DNA of 64,000 nucleotides from Selenomonas ruminantium subsp. lactilytica TAM6421 (GTDB lineage Bacteria > Bacillota > Negativicutes > Selenomonadales > Selenomonadaceae). A model generated the notes under the pieces. The model saw nothing but the letters and a program-made list of their open reading frames with translations, was not told the DNA's origin and ran no database searches. A program made the translations under genes and the position numbers. Positions 20,815 through 28,770 of this stretch are shown in pieces; positions within the stretch are counted from its first letter, which is position 1, and each line of letters starts with the position of its first letter. The stretch lies in NCBI RefSeq assembly GCF_000284095.1, contig NC_017068.1, positions 744,001-808,000 on the forward strand, written 5' to 3'.

Positions 20815-21005
20815 GTCAAAACCGTTGGTGGTCGTTGAGATCCACTGAACGATAGAAGTTGTTGTAAGGGCGGCAGTATTTGCCGCCTATTACAATGCTA
20901 TATGGATTAACAACCTGTTGTTGGGCATGGCATTTCTAAGAAATGCAAAAGCTCCTTAGATGACTTTGGCCCAACCAATTTATACATCTATAAGAGGAGA
21001 AACAC
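20815..21005 (+). promoter_or_regulatory. Structured leader between adk and infA
   Basis: No ORF is supported. A strong hairpin pairs GGCGGCA (20869-20875) with TGCCGCC (20881-20887), extended by TTGTAA/TTACAA. A second element pairs GTTGGGC (20920-20926) with GCCCAAC (20969-20975) and encloses a perfect GCATTTC-TAA-GAAATGC hairpin (20930-20946). AACAAC at 20909-20914 can compete for the GTTGTT that starts the second element. Neither hairpin ends in a T-run, so these are not simple terminators. Ribosomal-protein feedback on the infA-rpmJ-rpsM-rpsK-rpsD genes is a reasonable guess. Confidence 0.5.
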
Positions 21006-21224
21006 ATGTCGAAACAAGATGTTATTGAAGTAGAAGGCAAAGTCCTGGAAGCACTGCCAAACGCAATGTTCCAGGTTGAGCTAGAGAATGGTCATGTTGT
21101 ACTGGCGCATGTATCCGGCAAGATCCGCATGAACTTCATCCGTATCCTTCCGGGAGACAAAGTCACTATCGAACTCACGCCGTATGACTTAACGCGTGGC
21201 CGTATAACCTACCGATTCAAGTAA
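21006..21224 (+). CDS. infA: Translation initiation factor IF-1
   Basis: 72 residues, an OB-fold protein that occupies the 30S A site during initiation. [22 protein letters not shown] and [16 protein letters not shown] are the standard ends. AAGAGGAGAAACAC precedes the ATG. Confidence 0.98.
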   Translation: MSKQDVIEVEGKVLEALPNAMFQVELENGHVVLAHVSGKIRMNFIRILPGDKVTIELTPYDLTRGRITYRFK

Positions 21225-21320
21225 GTCATCTCCGCTTTTGCTTATAGTTTGCTGTGTTTGTTATCATTTAAAATTTTTTATAAAAATTTCATTTTGCCAC
21301 TAGGCAAGGGAAGGCAAACA

Positions 21321-21329
21321 TGCTATACT
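21321..21329 (+). promoter_or_regulatory. Possible extended -10 promoter before rpmJ
   Basis: TGCTATACT is an extended -10 element 44 bases before rpmJ. A TTGCCA lies 24 bases further upstream, too far for a normal -35. The AT-rich 148-base gap between infA and rpmJ makes an internal promoter for the alpha-operon genes plausible but unproven. Confidence 0.4.
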
Positions 21330-21372
21330 AGCAAAATGAGACTGACAATAAGGAAAAGGGGGCACAACAAAA

Positions 21373-21486
21373 ATGAAGGTAAAACCGTCAGTAAAGCGGA
21401 TTTGTGAAAAATGCAAAGTCATTAAGCGCAAAGGCCGTGTAATGGTCATCTGCGAAAATCCCAAGCATAAACAGAGACAAGGTTAA
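21373..21486 (+). CDS. rpmJ: 50S ribosomal protein L36
   Basis: 37 codons: [20 protein letters not shown] and so on to KHKQRQG. The zinc ligands Cys11, Cys14, Cys27 and His32 are present, so this is the C-plus form. It lies in its usual place between infA and rpsM. Confidence 0.97.
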   Translation: MKVKPSVKRICEKCKVIKRKGRVMVICENPKHKQRQG

Positions 21487-21512
21487 TTAAGAAATAAGGA
21501 GGTGCTTTATTA

Positions 21513-21881
21513 ATGGCACGTATTGCCGGTGTAGATTTACCCCGTGACAAGAGAATTGAAATTGCTTTGACGTACATCTTCGGTATTGGTCTGAAGACTT
21601 CCAAGGACCTGCTGAAGGAGACTGGTATCAATCCGGATACCCGTACTCGTGATCTCACGGAGGATGAAGTTGTAAAACTTCGTGATGCCATCGATAAGAA
21701 CGTTCTGGTTGAAGGTGACCTTCGCCGTGAGCGCCAGATGAACATCAAGAGACTCGTTGATATCGGCTGCTACCGTGGTCGTCGCCACCGTCTTGGTCTG
21801 CCCGTTCGTGGTCAGAACACCAAGAACAACGCCCGTACCCGTAAAGGCCCGAAAAAGGCCGTAGCAGGCAAGAAGAAATAA
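21513..21881 (+). CDS. rpsM: 30S ribosomal protein S13
   Basis: 122 residues. S13 forms bridges with L5 and contacts P-site tRNA through its basic tail. [26 protein letters not shown] and [21 protein letters not shown] are typical. First of the rpsM-rpsK-rpsD-rpoA-rplQ block. Confidence 0.97.
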   Translation: MARIAGVDLPRDKRIEIALTYIFGIGLKTSKDLLKETGINPDTRTRDLTEDEVVKLRDAIDKNVLVEGDLRRERQMNIKRLVDIGCYRGRRHRLGLPVRGQNTKNNARTRKGPKKAVAGKKK

Positions 21882-21895
21882 AGGAGGGTTAACTG

Positions 21896-22288
21896 GTGGC
21901 AGTTAAGAAAGCAGTCCGCACGAAGAAAAAAGTTCGTAAGAACGTCGAATATGGCGTAGCCCATATCAGTTCTACGTTTAACAATACGATTGTAACGCTT
22001 ACCGATAAGAGCGGTAATGCACTTTCCTGGGCCAGCGCAGGCGGCCTTGGTTTCCGCGGCTCCCGTAAGAGCACGCCGTTCGCTGCACAGATGGCAGCTG
22101 AAACGGCTGCAAAGGCAGCTATGGAACATGGCCTCAAGCAGGTCGAAGTATACGTTAAGGGTCCTGGTGCCGGCCGTGAAGCCGCAATCCGTTCCCTGCA
22201 GGCAACTGGCCTCGAAGTAAACATGATCAAAGATGTTACTCCGATTCCGCACAACGGATGCCGTCCGCCGAAGCGTAGAAGAGTTTAA
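21896..22288 (+). CDS. rpsK: 30S ribosomal protein S11
   Basis: 130 residues from a GTG start. S11 lies on the 30S platform near the E site. [16 protein letters not shown] and the C-terminal [17 protein letters not shown] are conserved. Confidence 0.97.
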   Translation: MAVKKAVRTKKKVRKNVEYGVAHISSTFNNTIVTLTDKSGNALSWASAGGLGFRGSRKSTPFAAQMAAETAAKAAMEHGLKQVEVYVKGPGAGREAAIRSLQATGLEVNMIKDVTPIPHNGCRPPKRRRV

Positions 22289-22308
22289 TAGGAGGTGCAA
22301 TAGATAGT

Positions 22309-22902
22309 ATGGCAATTGATAGAGTACCAGCCCTGAAAAGATGCCGCGCCCTCGGCATTGAACCGGCTGTTATCGGTCGTTCCAAAGAATCCAAACGTCA
22401 GCCGCGCCGCACGAACCGCAAGGTTTCCGAATACGGCATGCAGCTGAAGGAAAAGCAGAAAGCAAAATTCATCTACGGCGTACTGGAAAAGCAGTTCCGT
22501 GGATACTACGATAAAGCTAAGAAGATGCAGGGTGTAACGGGTGAAAACCTCCTTGGTCTTCTCGAGCGCCGTCTGGACAACGTTGTTTTCCGTCTTGGCC
22601 TCGCTAATACGCGTCGTCAGGCTCGCCAGCTCGTTCGTCACGGTCACTTCACCGTTAACGGCCAGCGCGTAGACATTCCGTCCGCTCTGGTTTCCGCTAA
22701 CGATGTCATCGCAGTTAGCGAAAAGAGCCAGTCCAATGCTTTCTTCAAAGAACTGAAGGAAAGCAGCAATGCCCTGTCCGCTCCGGCATGGCTCCAGGCT
22801 GACCAGGCTAACCTCACGGGTACGGTAACGCGTTTCCCGAACCGTGAAGAAATCGATGTTCCTGTTAACGAGCAGGCTATCGTCGAGTTGTACTCCAAAT
22901 AA
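22309..22902 (+). CDS. rpsD: 30S ribosomal protein S4 (zinc-free)
   Basis: 197 residues. S4 nucleates 16S rRNA assembly and in enterobacteria represses the alpha operon. The N-terminal segment has one cysteine only, so it is the C-minus form, unlike S14 and L36 in the same cluster. The S4 RNA-binding domain is [20 protein letters not shown] with [10 protein letters not shown]. Unlike in Bacillus, it lies inside the alpha operon. Confidence 0.97.
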   Translation: MAIDRVPALKRCRALGIEPAVIGRSKESKRQPRRTNRKVSEYGMQLKEKQKAKFIYGVLEKQFRGYYDKAKKMQGVTGENLLGLLERRLDNVVFRLGLANTRRQARQLVRHGHFTVNGQRVDIPSALVSANDVIAVSEKSQSNAFFKELKESSNALSAPAWLQADQANLTGTVTRFPNREEIDVPVNEQAIVELYSK

Positions 22903-22960
22903 TGAATATTTGTGCCTGTGTGCATAGTGTTCGATTAGTTATTGAGGAGGTTCATTTCAG

Positions 22961-23920
22961 ATGATAGACATCGAGAAACCGAAAATTGAAATTGTGGAAA
23001 TCAGTGAAGACAACCGTTACGGCAAGTTCGTCTGCGAACCCCTTGAACGTGGTTACGGTACGACTTTCGGCAACAGCCTGCGCCGTATGCTTCTGTCTTC
23101 CCTGGAAGGTTCTGCAATTACCTCCATTCGCATTGATGGAGTTCTCCATGAGTTCTCCACCATTCCGGGTGTCCGGGATGACGTGACCAACATCGTTCTG
23201 AACCTGAAGCAGCTCTGCCTCAAGATGGCAGGGAGCGAGCCCAAGGTGATCCGCATTGACGTGGAAGGCGAAAAGGAAGTTACGGCTGCCGACATCATCT
23301 GTGATGCCGACATTGAGATCCTCAATCCGGACCTCCACATTGCAACGGTTGACGCAACCGGCAAACTCAAGATTGAGATGACGGTTGCCCGTGGCCGTGG
23401 CTACATTCCGGCAGAACGCAATAAAAAGCCGGATGACACGATTGGAGTAATTCCCATTGACTCGATTTTCTCCCCGGTACAGCGTGTAAACTACACCGTG
23501 CAGGACACGCGTGTAGGTAACGAGACCGACTATGACAAGCTGATTCTCGAAGTATGGACCGATGGTTCCCTGCGTCCGGAAGAAGCTGTCAGCAAAGCAG
23601 CCGGTATCCTCGTGATGCACCTGAAGCTGTTCCAGAGCATGGACGGTCTGCCGGAAGAAATCGAAGAGGAAGAAGCAACCTTCCCCGAAGAGGTAGAGGA
23701 TGATACTTCCAAGGTCCTCGAAATGACCATTGAAGACCTCGACCTCTCGGTACGTTCCTTCAACTGTCTGAAACGCGCCAACATCAACACGGTCGCTGAT
23801 CTTGCTGAGAAGACGGAAGATGACATGATGAAGGTCCGCAACCTCGGCCGCAAGTCTCTTGAAGAAGTCAAGAAGAAGCTCGAGGAACTCGGTTTGGCAC
23901 TGAGAGTAAACAACGATTGA
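22961..23920 (+). CDS. rpoA: RNA polymerase subunit alpha
   Basis: 319 residues. The N-terminal domain (to about 230) dimerises and assembles beta and beta'; it shows the [20 protein letters not shown] motif. An acidic linker ([17 protein letters not shown]) leads to the C-terminal domain with its helix-hairpin-helix, [16 protein letters not shown] and [15 protein letters not shown], which contacts UP elements and activators. Confidence 0.98.
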   Translation: MIDIEKPKIEIVEISEDNRYGKFVCEPLERGYGTTFGNSLRRMLLSSLEGSAITSIRIDGVLHEFSTIPGVRDDVTNIVLNLKQLCLKMAGSEPKVIRIDVEGEKEVTAADIICDADIEILNPDLHIATVDATGKLKIEMTVARGRGYIPAERNKKPDDTIGVIPIDSIFSPVQRVNYTVQDTRVGNETDYDKLILEVWTDGSLRPEEAVSKAAGILVMHLKLFQSMDGLPEEIEEEEATFPEEVEDDTSKVLEMTIEDLDLSVRSFNCLKRANINTVADLAEKTEDDMMKVRNLGRKSLEEVKKKLEELGLALRVNND

Positions 23921-23934
23921 AGAGAGGGAAATAA

Positions 23935-24273
23935 ATGAGCTACAGAAAATTAGGACGTAACTCCGCAGCCCGTAAGGCGCTGTTCACTAGCATTCTTACT
24001 TCCTTCTTCAGATATGGACGCATTGAAACGACGGAAGCAAAGGCAAAAGAGCTCCGCAAATTTGCTGAGCAGCTCATCACGCTGGCAAAGCGCGGTGACC
24101 TGAGCGCCCGCCGCAAGGCAATCGCATCCCTTGCTGATGAAGATGTAGTAAGAAAGCTGTTCGACGAAATCGCAGCTAAGTATGCTGACCGCCAGGGCGG
24201 TTACACGCGTATCCTCAAGCTCGGCGTTCGTCGCGGCGATGCTGCTCCGATGGTTATCATCGAGCTGGTGTAA
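23935..24273 (+). CDS. rplQ: 50S ribosomal protein L17
   Basis: 112 residues. [20 protein letters not shown] and [24 protein letters not shown] are typical. It is the last gene of the super-cluster and is followed by a strong terminator; cbiO/ecfA transporter genes that often follow in Firmicutes are absent. Confidence 0.97.
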   Translation: MSYRKLGRNSAARKALFTSILTSFFRYGRIETTEAKAKELRKFAEQLITLAKRGDLSARRKAIASLADEDVVRKLFDEIAAKYADRQGGYTRILKLGVRRGDAAPMVIIELV

Positions 24274-24291
24274 TTCGATATTACCGCAACT

Positions 24292-24322
24292 AAAAGTCCT
24301 GACCGGAAGGTCAGGACTTTTT
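24292..24322 (+). terminator. Terminator of the ribosomal super-cluster
   Basis: AAAAGTCCTGACC pairs perfectly with GGTCAGGACTTTT around a GGAA tetraloop, ending in a T-run. It closes the 19-kb cluster. Confidence 0.95.
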
Positions 24323-24372
24323 GGCGTAGGGAAGTGCCGTGAGAATCAAAGTACAGATAGGCAATTATACGA

Positions 24373-24942
24373 TCAATCATCTATTGGTCCATTGCCTAAG
24401 ATGATGCCGCCGTGGATGATTACAGGTGTACTGCTGGCGGCGGTGGGAGTGGGGAGTTTTGCGGCGAGCCTGCAGGGGGTATCGAGGACGTAGGCAGTGG
24501 CGAGAACGGCGTCCTCTTTTATCTTGCGATAGCTTTTGCTGTCAAGCTCGGCTTTGTAGACGGCAAAGTCATGGGGGGCAATGGTGGTGGTACATAGTGC
24601 TTGAGTGAAGGCCATACCATCGGACCATTGCCATATCTTTTTGCCGTTTTTGTCGGTGATGAGGAAATCATAGACTTGGCCGCTGCGGTGGTTGATGGTG
24701 TAAGGTGTGTCGCCTGTGTTGCTGATCTTGAGCTCCATGAGCAGGCGGCCATGGCGTTCCTGCAAGGTCAGTTCCTCGGTAATCTGCTCATACTGCAAGG
24801 CGGCATAGGTATTGCTGCTGGTCTTTGTGCTGGTGCGCGAAGCCGGGAAGCTGATGCCGATACCAGTGCCAAAACCGGCCGAAGCGGCGGTGGGGATGGA
24901 TAAGCAGATAGCTAATAGGAAGGGAATCAGTATTTTGCACAT
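24373..24942 (-). CDS. Secreted BsuPI-domain protein
   Basis: 189 residues with a signal peptide (MCKILIPFLLAICLSIPTAASA). The segment from about 60 to 135 (LLMELKISNTGDTPYTINHR, SGQVYDFLITD, WQWSDGMAFTQAL) matches the BsuPI domain, first known from the Bacillus intracellular proteinase inhibitor; most members have no known target. The C-terminal tail is glycine-rich and low in complexity. The start follows CAGGAGGATCTATT. It is the last gene of a minus-strand group after the glycosylase gene. Export to the periplasm or surface is inferred from the signal peptide. Confidence 0.75.
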   Translation of the reverse strand: MCKILIPFLLAICLSIPTAASAGFGTGIGISFPASRTSTKTSSNTYAALQYEQITEELTLQERHGRLLMELKISNTGDTPYTINHRSGQVYDFLITDKNGKKIWQWSDGMAFTQALCTTTIAPHDFAVYKAELDSKSYRKIKEDAVLATAYVLDTPCRLAAKLPTPTAASSTPVIIHGGIILGNGPIDD

Positions 24943-25070
24943 AATAGATCCTCCTGATAGAGTTTACTTCCTGTTCCTGTATTTTCCATTTTAGGGGAAT
25001 ATTCCTGCTGGTTGGTTGGGATTTGGCTGTTTAGGTGACGAAATATTGGCAGGAAAGGGTAACTGGTGAC

Positions 25071-25580
25071 TTAGAAGGCAAAGGGAACTTTCCAGGCATC
25101 TTCCAGCATATCCATGTTCCAGCGGGCATTGGCCGGGCTGGTGGATGGCAGCTGATAAAAATGGATGTCTTTGCGGCTCAGGAGCTCTTTGTTGTATTTT
25201 TTGAAGCATTGGAAGGATTTTCCACCGTTGAAGCAGATGGTACGGATATGAGGGTATTGGATGAGCAGGGCAGAGAAATCATTGCCTTGCTCATTTTTGA
25301 TGTCAGCATCGAGGCTGCCCTGACGTTCACAGGCGGCGATGGAATCCCAAAGGGCGACATGGTGGCGCAGTAGCATGGTCAGCCGTTCTTCATAGCAATG
25401 CGGTGCGGAAGAATGTTCCAAAATCCGTGCCATCAGTGGCCAGAAGCGGTTTTGGGGATGGGCATAGTATTGTTGGGCGCCCAGAGATGCCACGCTGGGC
25501 ATGGAGCCAAGGATAAGATGTGTGCAGTTTTCGTCAATGCTGGGCGAAAAACCAATACAGCAAGCATTTGAAGTAGACAC
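25071..25580 (-). CDS. Hypoxanthine-DNA (deoxyinosine) glycosylase, UDG superfamily
   Basis: 169 residues from a GTG start after AGGAGGTTTCATT. The early motif LILGSMPSVASLGAQQYYAH followed by PQNRFWPLM, and the late motif LPSTSPANA, match family 6 of the uracil-DNA glycosylase superfamily, which removes hypoxanthine formed by adenine deamination. The usual proline/asparagine signature of this family is visible in the PSTSPAN segment. It starts 11 bases after the LRAT-like gene and is likely co-transcribed with it. A mismatch-specific UDG (COG3663) is the nearest alternative. Confidence 0.8.
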   Translation of the reverse strand: MSTSNACCIGFSPSIDENCTHLILGSMPSVASLGAQQYYAHPQNRFWPLMARILEHSSAPHCYEERLTMLLRHHVALWDSIAACERQGSLDADIKNEQGNDFSALLIQYPHIRTICFNGGKSFQCFKKYNKELLSRKDIHFYQLPSTSPANARWNMDMLEDAWKVPFAF

Positions 25581-25591
25581 AATGAAACCTC

Positions 25592-26098
25592 CTAAATAAT
25601 CTTATTATCCATCATAGCATAATAATCCGTGGAGGATTTCTGGTCAAGGGATTTCTTTTCTGGTGGCGGGGGCAGGATAAGCTGCAGGCAGGCAAGGACA
25701 TAGTCAGCCTGATCCGAGCGGGCGATACCGGTCTTGCACCATAGAGCGAAATGCTCACAGTTATTCAGCAGCAGGTTATAACCCCGCTCGCCCAATTTAC
25801 TGCGGGCGCGGGCTACTGTTTCCTGTGGCGTGAACAGGTGGACATCATCACCGAATAATTTCCGGGCTATCCAATCAAAGAGCGGGGGGCCGGACTGCCG
25901 GACGGAATTGATCACATAGACCGTGTCGCTGGCTCCCATGAATTCCGCTAATGTTGTTTCAGCGATAATCCCATCACTCAGCAGGGGATTTTTTTCTTTG
26001 TGGTAGTGTACGACCATCTGATTGCCGGCATATATGCCGAAGTGGCGGTAGCCGGTGCGTTTGACATAGATGATGTCACCAACATGGACCGTGGCCAT
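25592..26098 (-). CDS. LRAT-like NlpC/P60-superfamily protein
   Basis: 168 residues, no signal peptide. The N-terminal GDIIYVKRTGYRHFGIYAGNQMVVHY gives the catalytic-type histidine of the LRAT fold, and LLNNCEHFALWCKTG gives the NCEHFA cysteine box of lecithin-retinol acyltransferase-like and H-rev107-like proteins. Family members are thiol acyltransferases or phospholipases; bacterial ones are mostly uncharacterised. The His and Cys residues are both present, so activity is plausible. It is the first gene of the minus-strand group and is divergent from desulfoferrodoxin. Confidence 0.75.
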   Translation of the reverse strand: MATVHVGDIIYVKRTGYRHFGIYAGNQMVVHYHKEKNPLLSDGIIAETTLAEFMGASDTVYVINSVRQSGPPLFDWIARKLFGDDVHLFTPQETVARARSKLGERGYNLLLNNCEHFALWCKTGIARSDQADYVLACLQLILPPPPEKKSLDQKSSTDYYAMMDNKII

Positions 26099-26152
26099 AT
26101 AATCTTCCTTTCATACCAAATAACCATATACAATATTATTCGCGGGAAAAAC

Positions 26153-26181
26153 TTGTGTTTCCTGTAATTTTTTTATACAAT
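26153..26181 (+). promoter_or_regulatory. Promoter of the desulfoferrodoxin gene
   Basis: TTGTGT (26153-26158) and TACAAT (26176-26181) with a 17-base spacer, 45 bases before the start codon. The -35 is imperfect. Confidence 0.6.
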
Positions 26182-26226
26182 AAAGGTGTGAGTTTTCTGT
26201 GTATTATGAATATGGAGGGAAACGGT

Positions 26227-26613
26227 ATGGCCAGTAAGTTTTATCGCTGCAGCAAATGCGGCAACATTGTGGGGTTGATTCATGAAGGCAAGGGGACGAT
26301 GATGTGCTGTGGGGCCGCTATGGAGGAATTGACGGCCAATACCACGGATGCAGCCCAGGAAAAACATGTGCCGGTGGCGGAATACGATGCCGGGGCAGGT
26401 TTGCTCAAGGTCACTGTAGGTTCTGTGCCCCATCCTATGACGCCGGAGCATCTGATTGAGTGGATTCATGTGCAGACGAAGCTGGGAGGGCAGATGCGGA
26501 AGCTCACGCCGGAGGATAAGCCGGAAGCAGTTTTCAAGCTTGCCGATGGAGATGCCCCGGTAGCAGTATTTGAATATTGCAATCTTCATGGCCTGTGGAA
26601 GAAAGATATCTGA
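26227..26613 (+). CDS. dfx: Desulfoferrodoxin (superoxide reductase)
   Basis: 128 residues from the ATG at 26227, which follows TATGGAGGGAAACGGT. The N-terminal desulforedoxin domain has CSKCG and the pair MMCCG, the four cysteines of its FeS4 centre. The superoxide reductase domain shows KHVPV, VPHPMTPEHLIEWI and EYCNLHGLW, which supply the His4Cys ligands of the catalytic iron. It reduces superoxide to peroxide without releasing oxygen, a typical defence of strict anaerobes. It has its own promoter and is 3 bases ahead of the amidase gene. Confidence 0.95.
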   Translation: MASKFYRCSKCGNIVGLIHEGKGTMMCCGAAMEELTANTTDAAQEKHVPVAEYDAGAGLLKVTVGSVPHPMTPEHLIEWIHVQTKLGGQMRKLTPEDKPEAVFKLADGDAPVAVFEYCNLHGLWKKDI

Positions 26614-26616
26614 AAT

Positions 26617-27258
26617 ATGATGCGAAAGATTATTGTCTGTTTGCTGGTTCTGCTATGTATGACAGCAGAAGCATTGGCCGGAGAGCTGCAGATCATAGAT
26701 AAGCCTGTTGTCTGGTCGGCGTATCGGGAGCAGCTTATCCGTGAATACGCCCAAAAACATTATGGGCTGGATCAGGTTTATATTACCCCGCAGGCTGTGG
26801 TCGTGCATTGGACGGCTTCCAATACCTGGGAGTCGGCGTACAATCACTTTTACCATGAGGCCAGAGGGGATGGAACCTTGAATGTGGCCTCTCATTTCCT
26901 GGTTTCCCGGGAGGGGCAGGTCTATCGGCTGACACCGGAAACAGCGCTTAACCGGCATATCATCGGTTATAACTGGTGTGCCATCGGCATTGAAAATGTT
27001 GGCGGCGTCGGTGGAGTCGAGGATTTGACGGCAGCACAGCTGGAAGCCAATGTGGATCTGATTCGTTACCTGCAGGAAAAGTATCCCACCATCCGCTATG
27101 TATTTGGCCATTATCAGCAGGATATGGCCAGAAGCAGCGGCCTGTATAGGGAAAATGTGGCGGGCTACCGCTCGGAAAAGATTGACCCGGGACACAGCTT
27201 TATGGCAGCTCTGCGGGAACACCTGCAGGGATCCGGTATTACCTTTTATGAGGAGTAG
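26617..27258 (+). CDS. Secreted N-acetylmuramoyl-L-alanine amidase (Amidase_2)
   Basis: 213 residues with a signal peptide (about 1-21, ending LAG). The amidase_2/PGRP fold is seen from VVVHWTAS (zinc ligand His64) through NVASHFLVSREGQVYRL to FGHYQQD and IDPGHSF, which supply the other zinc ligands. It should cut the amide bond between muramic acid and the stem peptide. It follows the desulfoferrodoxin stop by 3 bases and is probably in the same transcript, although no functional link is obvious. Confidence 0.88.
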   Translation: MMRKIIVCLLVLLCMTAEALAGELQIIDKPVVWSAYREQLIREYAQKHYGLDQVYITPQAVVVHWTASNTWESAYNHFYHEARGDGTLNVASHFLVSREGQVYRLTPETALNRHIIGYNWCAIGIENVGGVGGVEDLTAAQLEANVDLIRYLQEKYPTIRYVFGHYQQDMARSSGLYRENVAGYRSEKIDPGHSFMAALREHLQGSGITFYEE

Positions 27259-27294
27259 AGGAAGATAGTTTTGGGAAAGTGAGGGAGGTTTATC

Positions 27295-27636
27295 ATGATC
27301 AAGCGGATTCTTGTGGCTTTCGCCGTGGTGGCGGCATTGGTATTCTCAGGTGCAGCCGGTACGGATACTGATGCGGAAGCAGCTCATGTGTATGTGGGAA
27401 CTTATAGTGACGGTACGGACGCTTATCTGGTGACGGAAAGCGTGTATGTAAAGAGCCGCAGTCCCTACACCTTTAACTGTACCATCGTTTATTCGGGGGT
27501 AAGCCTTCACTATTCGTTCTATCCGGTGAATGGCAGCCCGTATTATCGCAACTCTGAAGGTTACGAAGGCTATGTTTTCGGTGGTCAGTCTCCGGTGGCT
27601 TCCAATATCTACCAATACGTCGTAAATCACTGGTAA
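27295..27636 (+). CDS. Small secreted protein of unknown function
   Basis: 113 residues. A signal peptide (about 1-30, MIKRILVAFAVVAALVFSGA, cut near AEA-AH) precedes a tyrosine- and serine-rich mature part of about 80 residues with predicted beta character (YVGTYSDGTDAYLVTESVYV, NCTIVYSGVSLHYSFYPVNG). One cysteine, no known domain recognised. The ATG follows GGGAGGTTTATC. It shares a two-way terminator with the convergent hydrolase gene. Confidence 0.7.
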   Translation: MIKRILVAFAVVAALVFSGAAGTDTDAEAAHVYVGTYSDGTDAYLVTESVYVKSRSPYTFNCTIVYSGVSLHYSFYPVNGSPYYRNSEGYEGYVFGGQSPVASNIYQYVVNHW

Positions 27637-27649
27637 AACTTTTGCAAAC

Positions 27650-27682
27650 AAAAGAGGTTTCCCAAGCGAGGGAACCTCTTTT
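27650..27682. terminator. Bidirectional terminator
   Basis: AAAAGAGGTTTCCC pairs with GGGAACCTCTTTT (one bulged base) around a 6-base loop. The A-run on one side and T-run on the other serve both the plus-strand secreted protein and the minus-strand hydrolase. Confidence 0.85.
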
Positions 27683-27687
27683 GTTAT

Positions 27688-28617
27688 TTAATAGGCAAAT
27701 GCGATCTGTGCCATGGACTTCATGGTTTCGATGGCCCGGTAACGGCTGGAATAATGTTCCGTCATGATGACGAAGATCATATCCCGGTTGCTGTGGTAGA
27801 TGATGCCGCCGTCATCATAGAGTCCGCCGAGTTCGCCGGTCTTATGGGCGATAACAGCACTGGGAAGGGCGGCGGGGAAACATTCCCGGTCGGTCTGTCC
27901 CTTGAGGTAGGAGAGCATGATTTCGTCCTGCTCATAGCCCACACAGTCGTGATGGTAGATCTTTTGGAATAGATTGCCCAAGTCCGTCACGGAGGTGTAA
28001 TTTTCCCGCCCGGCATTGACGGCGGCAAAGTCCATCATTTTGCGGGCCAGGGTTGTATCATGATAACCGTTGCGCCGGATATAGGCGTTGATATCATCCA
28101 TGCCTAACAGGTCAATGATCAGATTGGTGGCGGTATTGTCGCTTTCCGTTATCATCAGGCGCAGGACTTTGTCCAGAGGAATTACAGAGCCGCTGGGGTA
28201 GCCACAGAGGACACCGGCTCCGCCGACTTTGTCCCCGGAATGGAGGGTGATGCCCATATCCAGCGAAAGCTGTCCATCCCGGACTTTTTCCATGGCATTG
28301 GCCAGCAGGAATACCTTGATCATGCTGGCGGAGCGCATGGGCTCCGATTGGTAGATGTAGGGGGCGCGGTTTTCCTGCGGATACGCGGCATAAAGGGAAT
28401 AGCGGGTGCTGTCGGCATTGGATAAGGCCGTGATTTTTTCAGCTAGAGCTGCATTATCTGTGGAGGGGGCTGATTCGGCATTGGCATGAACCATAGGTGT
28501 AATGGCGTTGGCAATGGAAGTCGTATTTTGCATAAAAGCGGATAAGGAAAGCAGGGCCAAAGAGAGAACAAACAGTCCGATACCTATCTTTTGATAGGTA
28601 AATTTCTTCTTTTTCAT
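27688..28617 (-). CDS. Class A beta-lactamase-like serine hydrolase
   Basis: 309 residues from the ATG at 28617, 8 bases after AGGAGG; an in-frame GTG three codons earlier overlaps the ribosome binding site. A hydrophobic N-terminal segment (about 11-30) is a signal or anchor. The serine active-site motifs are in order: S98-M-I-K101, SDN in TESDNTATN, and KTG in AHKTGELGG. The omega loop that should carry the deacylating Glu166 reads RKMMDFAAVNAGRENYTS, where the usual ExxxN is not clear. It could be a weak beta-lactamase or a penicillin-binding hydrolase without efficient deacylation. Monocistronic, minus strand. Confidence 0.8.
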   Translation of the reverse strand: MKKKKFTYQKIGIGLFVLSLALLSLSAFMQNTTSIANAITPMVHANAESAPSTDNAALAEKITALSNADSTRYSLYAAYPQENRAPYIYQSEPMRSASMIKVFLLANAMEKVRDGQLSLDMGITLHSGDKVGGAGVLCGYPSGSVIPLDKVLRLMITESDNTATNLIIDLLGMDDINAYIRRNGYHDTTLARKMMDFAAVNAGRENYTSVTDLGNLFQKIYHHDCVGYEQDEIMLSYLKGQTDRECFPAALPSAVIAHKTGELGGLYDDGGIIYHSNRDMIFVIMTEHYSSRYRAIETMKSMAQIAFAY

Positions 28618-28717
28618 AGCAAACACCTCCTAAAAGTAAAACCACTTAGATAATTATAACATAATTCAATCATCGCTGTGGCGAATATAAAGCAATCTCT
28701 TTATGCAGGGGGAAGTA

Positions 28718-28747
28718 TTGACAGATTTGTTAAAATAAGAATATAGT
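28718..28747 (+). promoter_or_regulatory. Promoter of the double ABC-transporter operon
   Basis: TTGACA (28718-28723) and TATAGT (28742-28747) with an 18-base spacer, 24 bases before the first ATG. No clear zinc- or manganese-box was recognised. Confidence 0.65.
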
Positions 28748-28770
28748 AGTTTTTTACAAAGGATGAGCAA

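Noticed and set aside
20815-21005. A remnant of map between adk and infA
   Set aside because: The gap is too short and shows no methionine aminopeptidase motifs in any frame; it forms hairpins instead.
26155-26226. Upstream TTG start for the desulfoferrodoxin gene
   Set aside because: It lies in the -35 element and the extra 24 residues match no family; the ATG at 26227 follows a good ribosome binding site.
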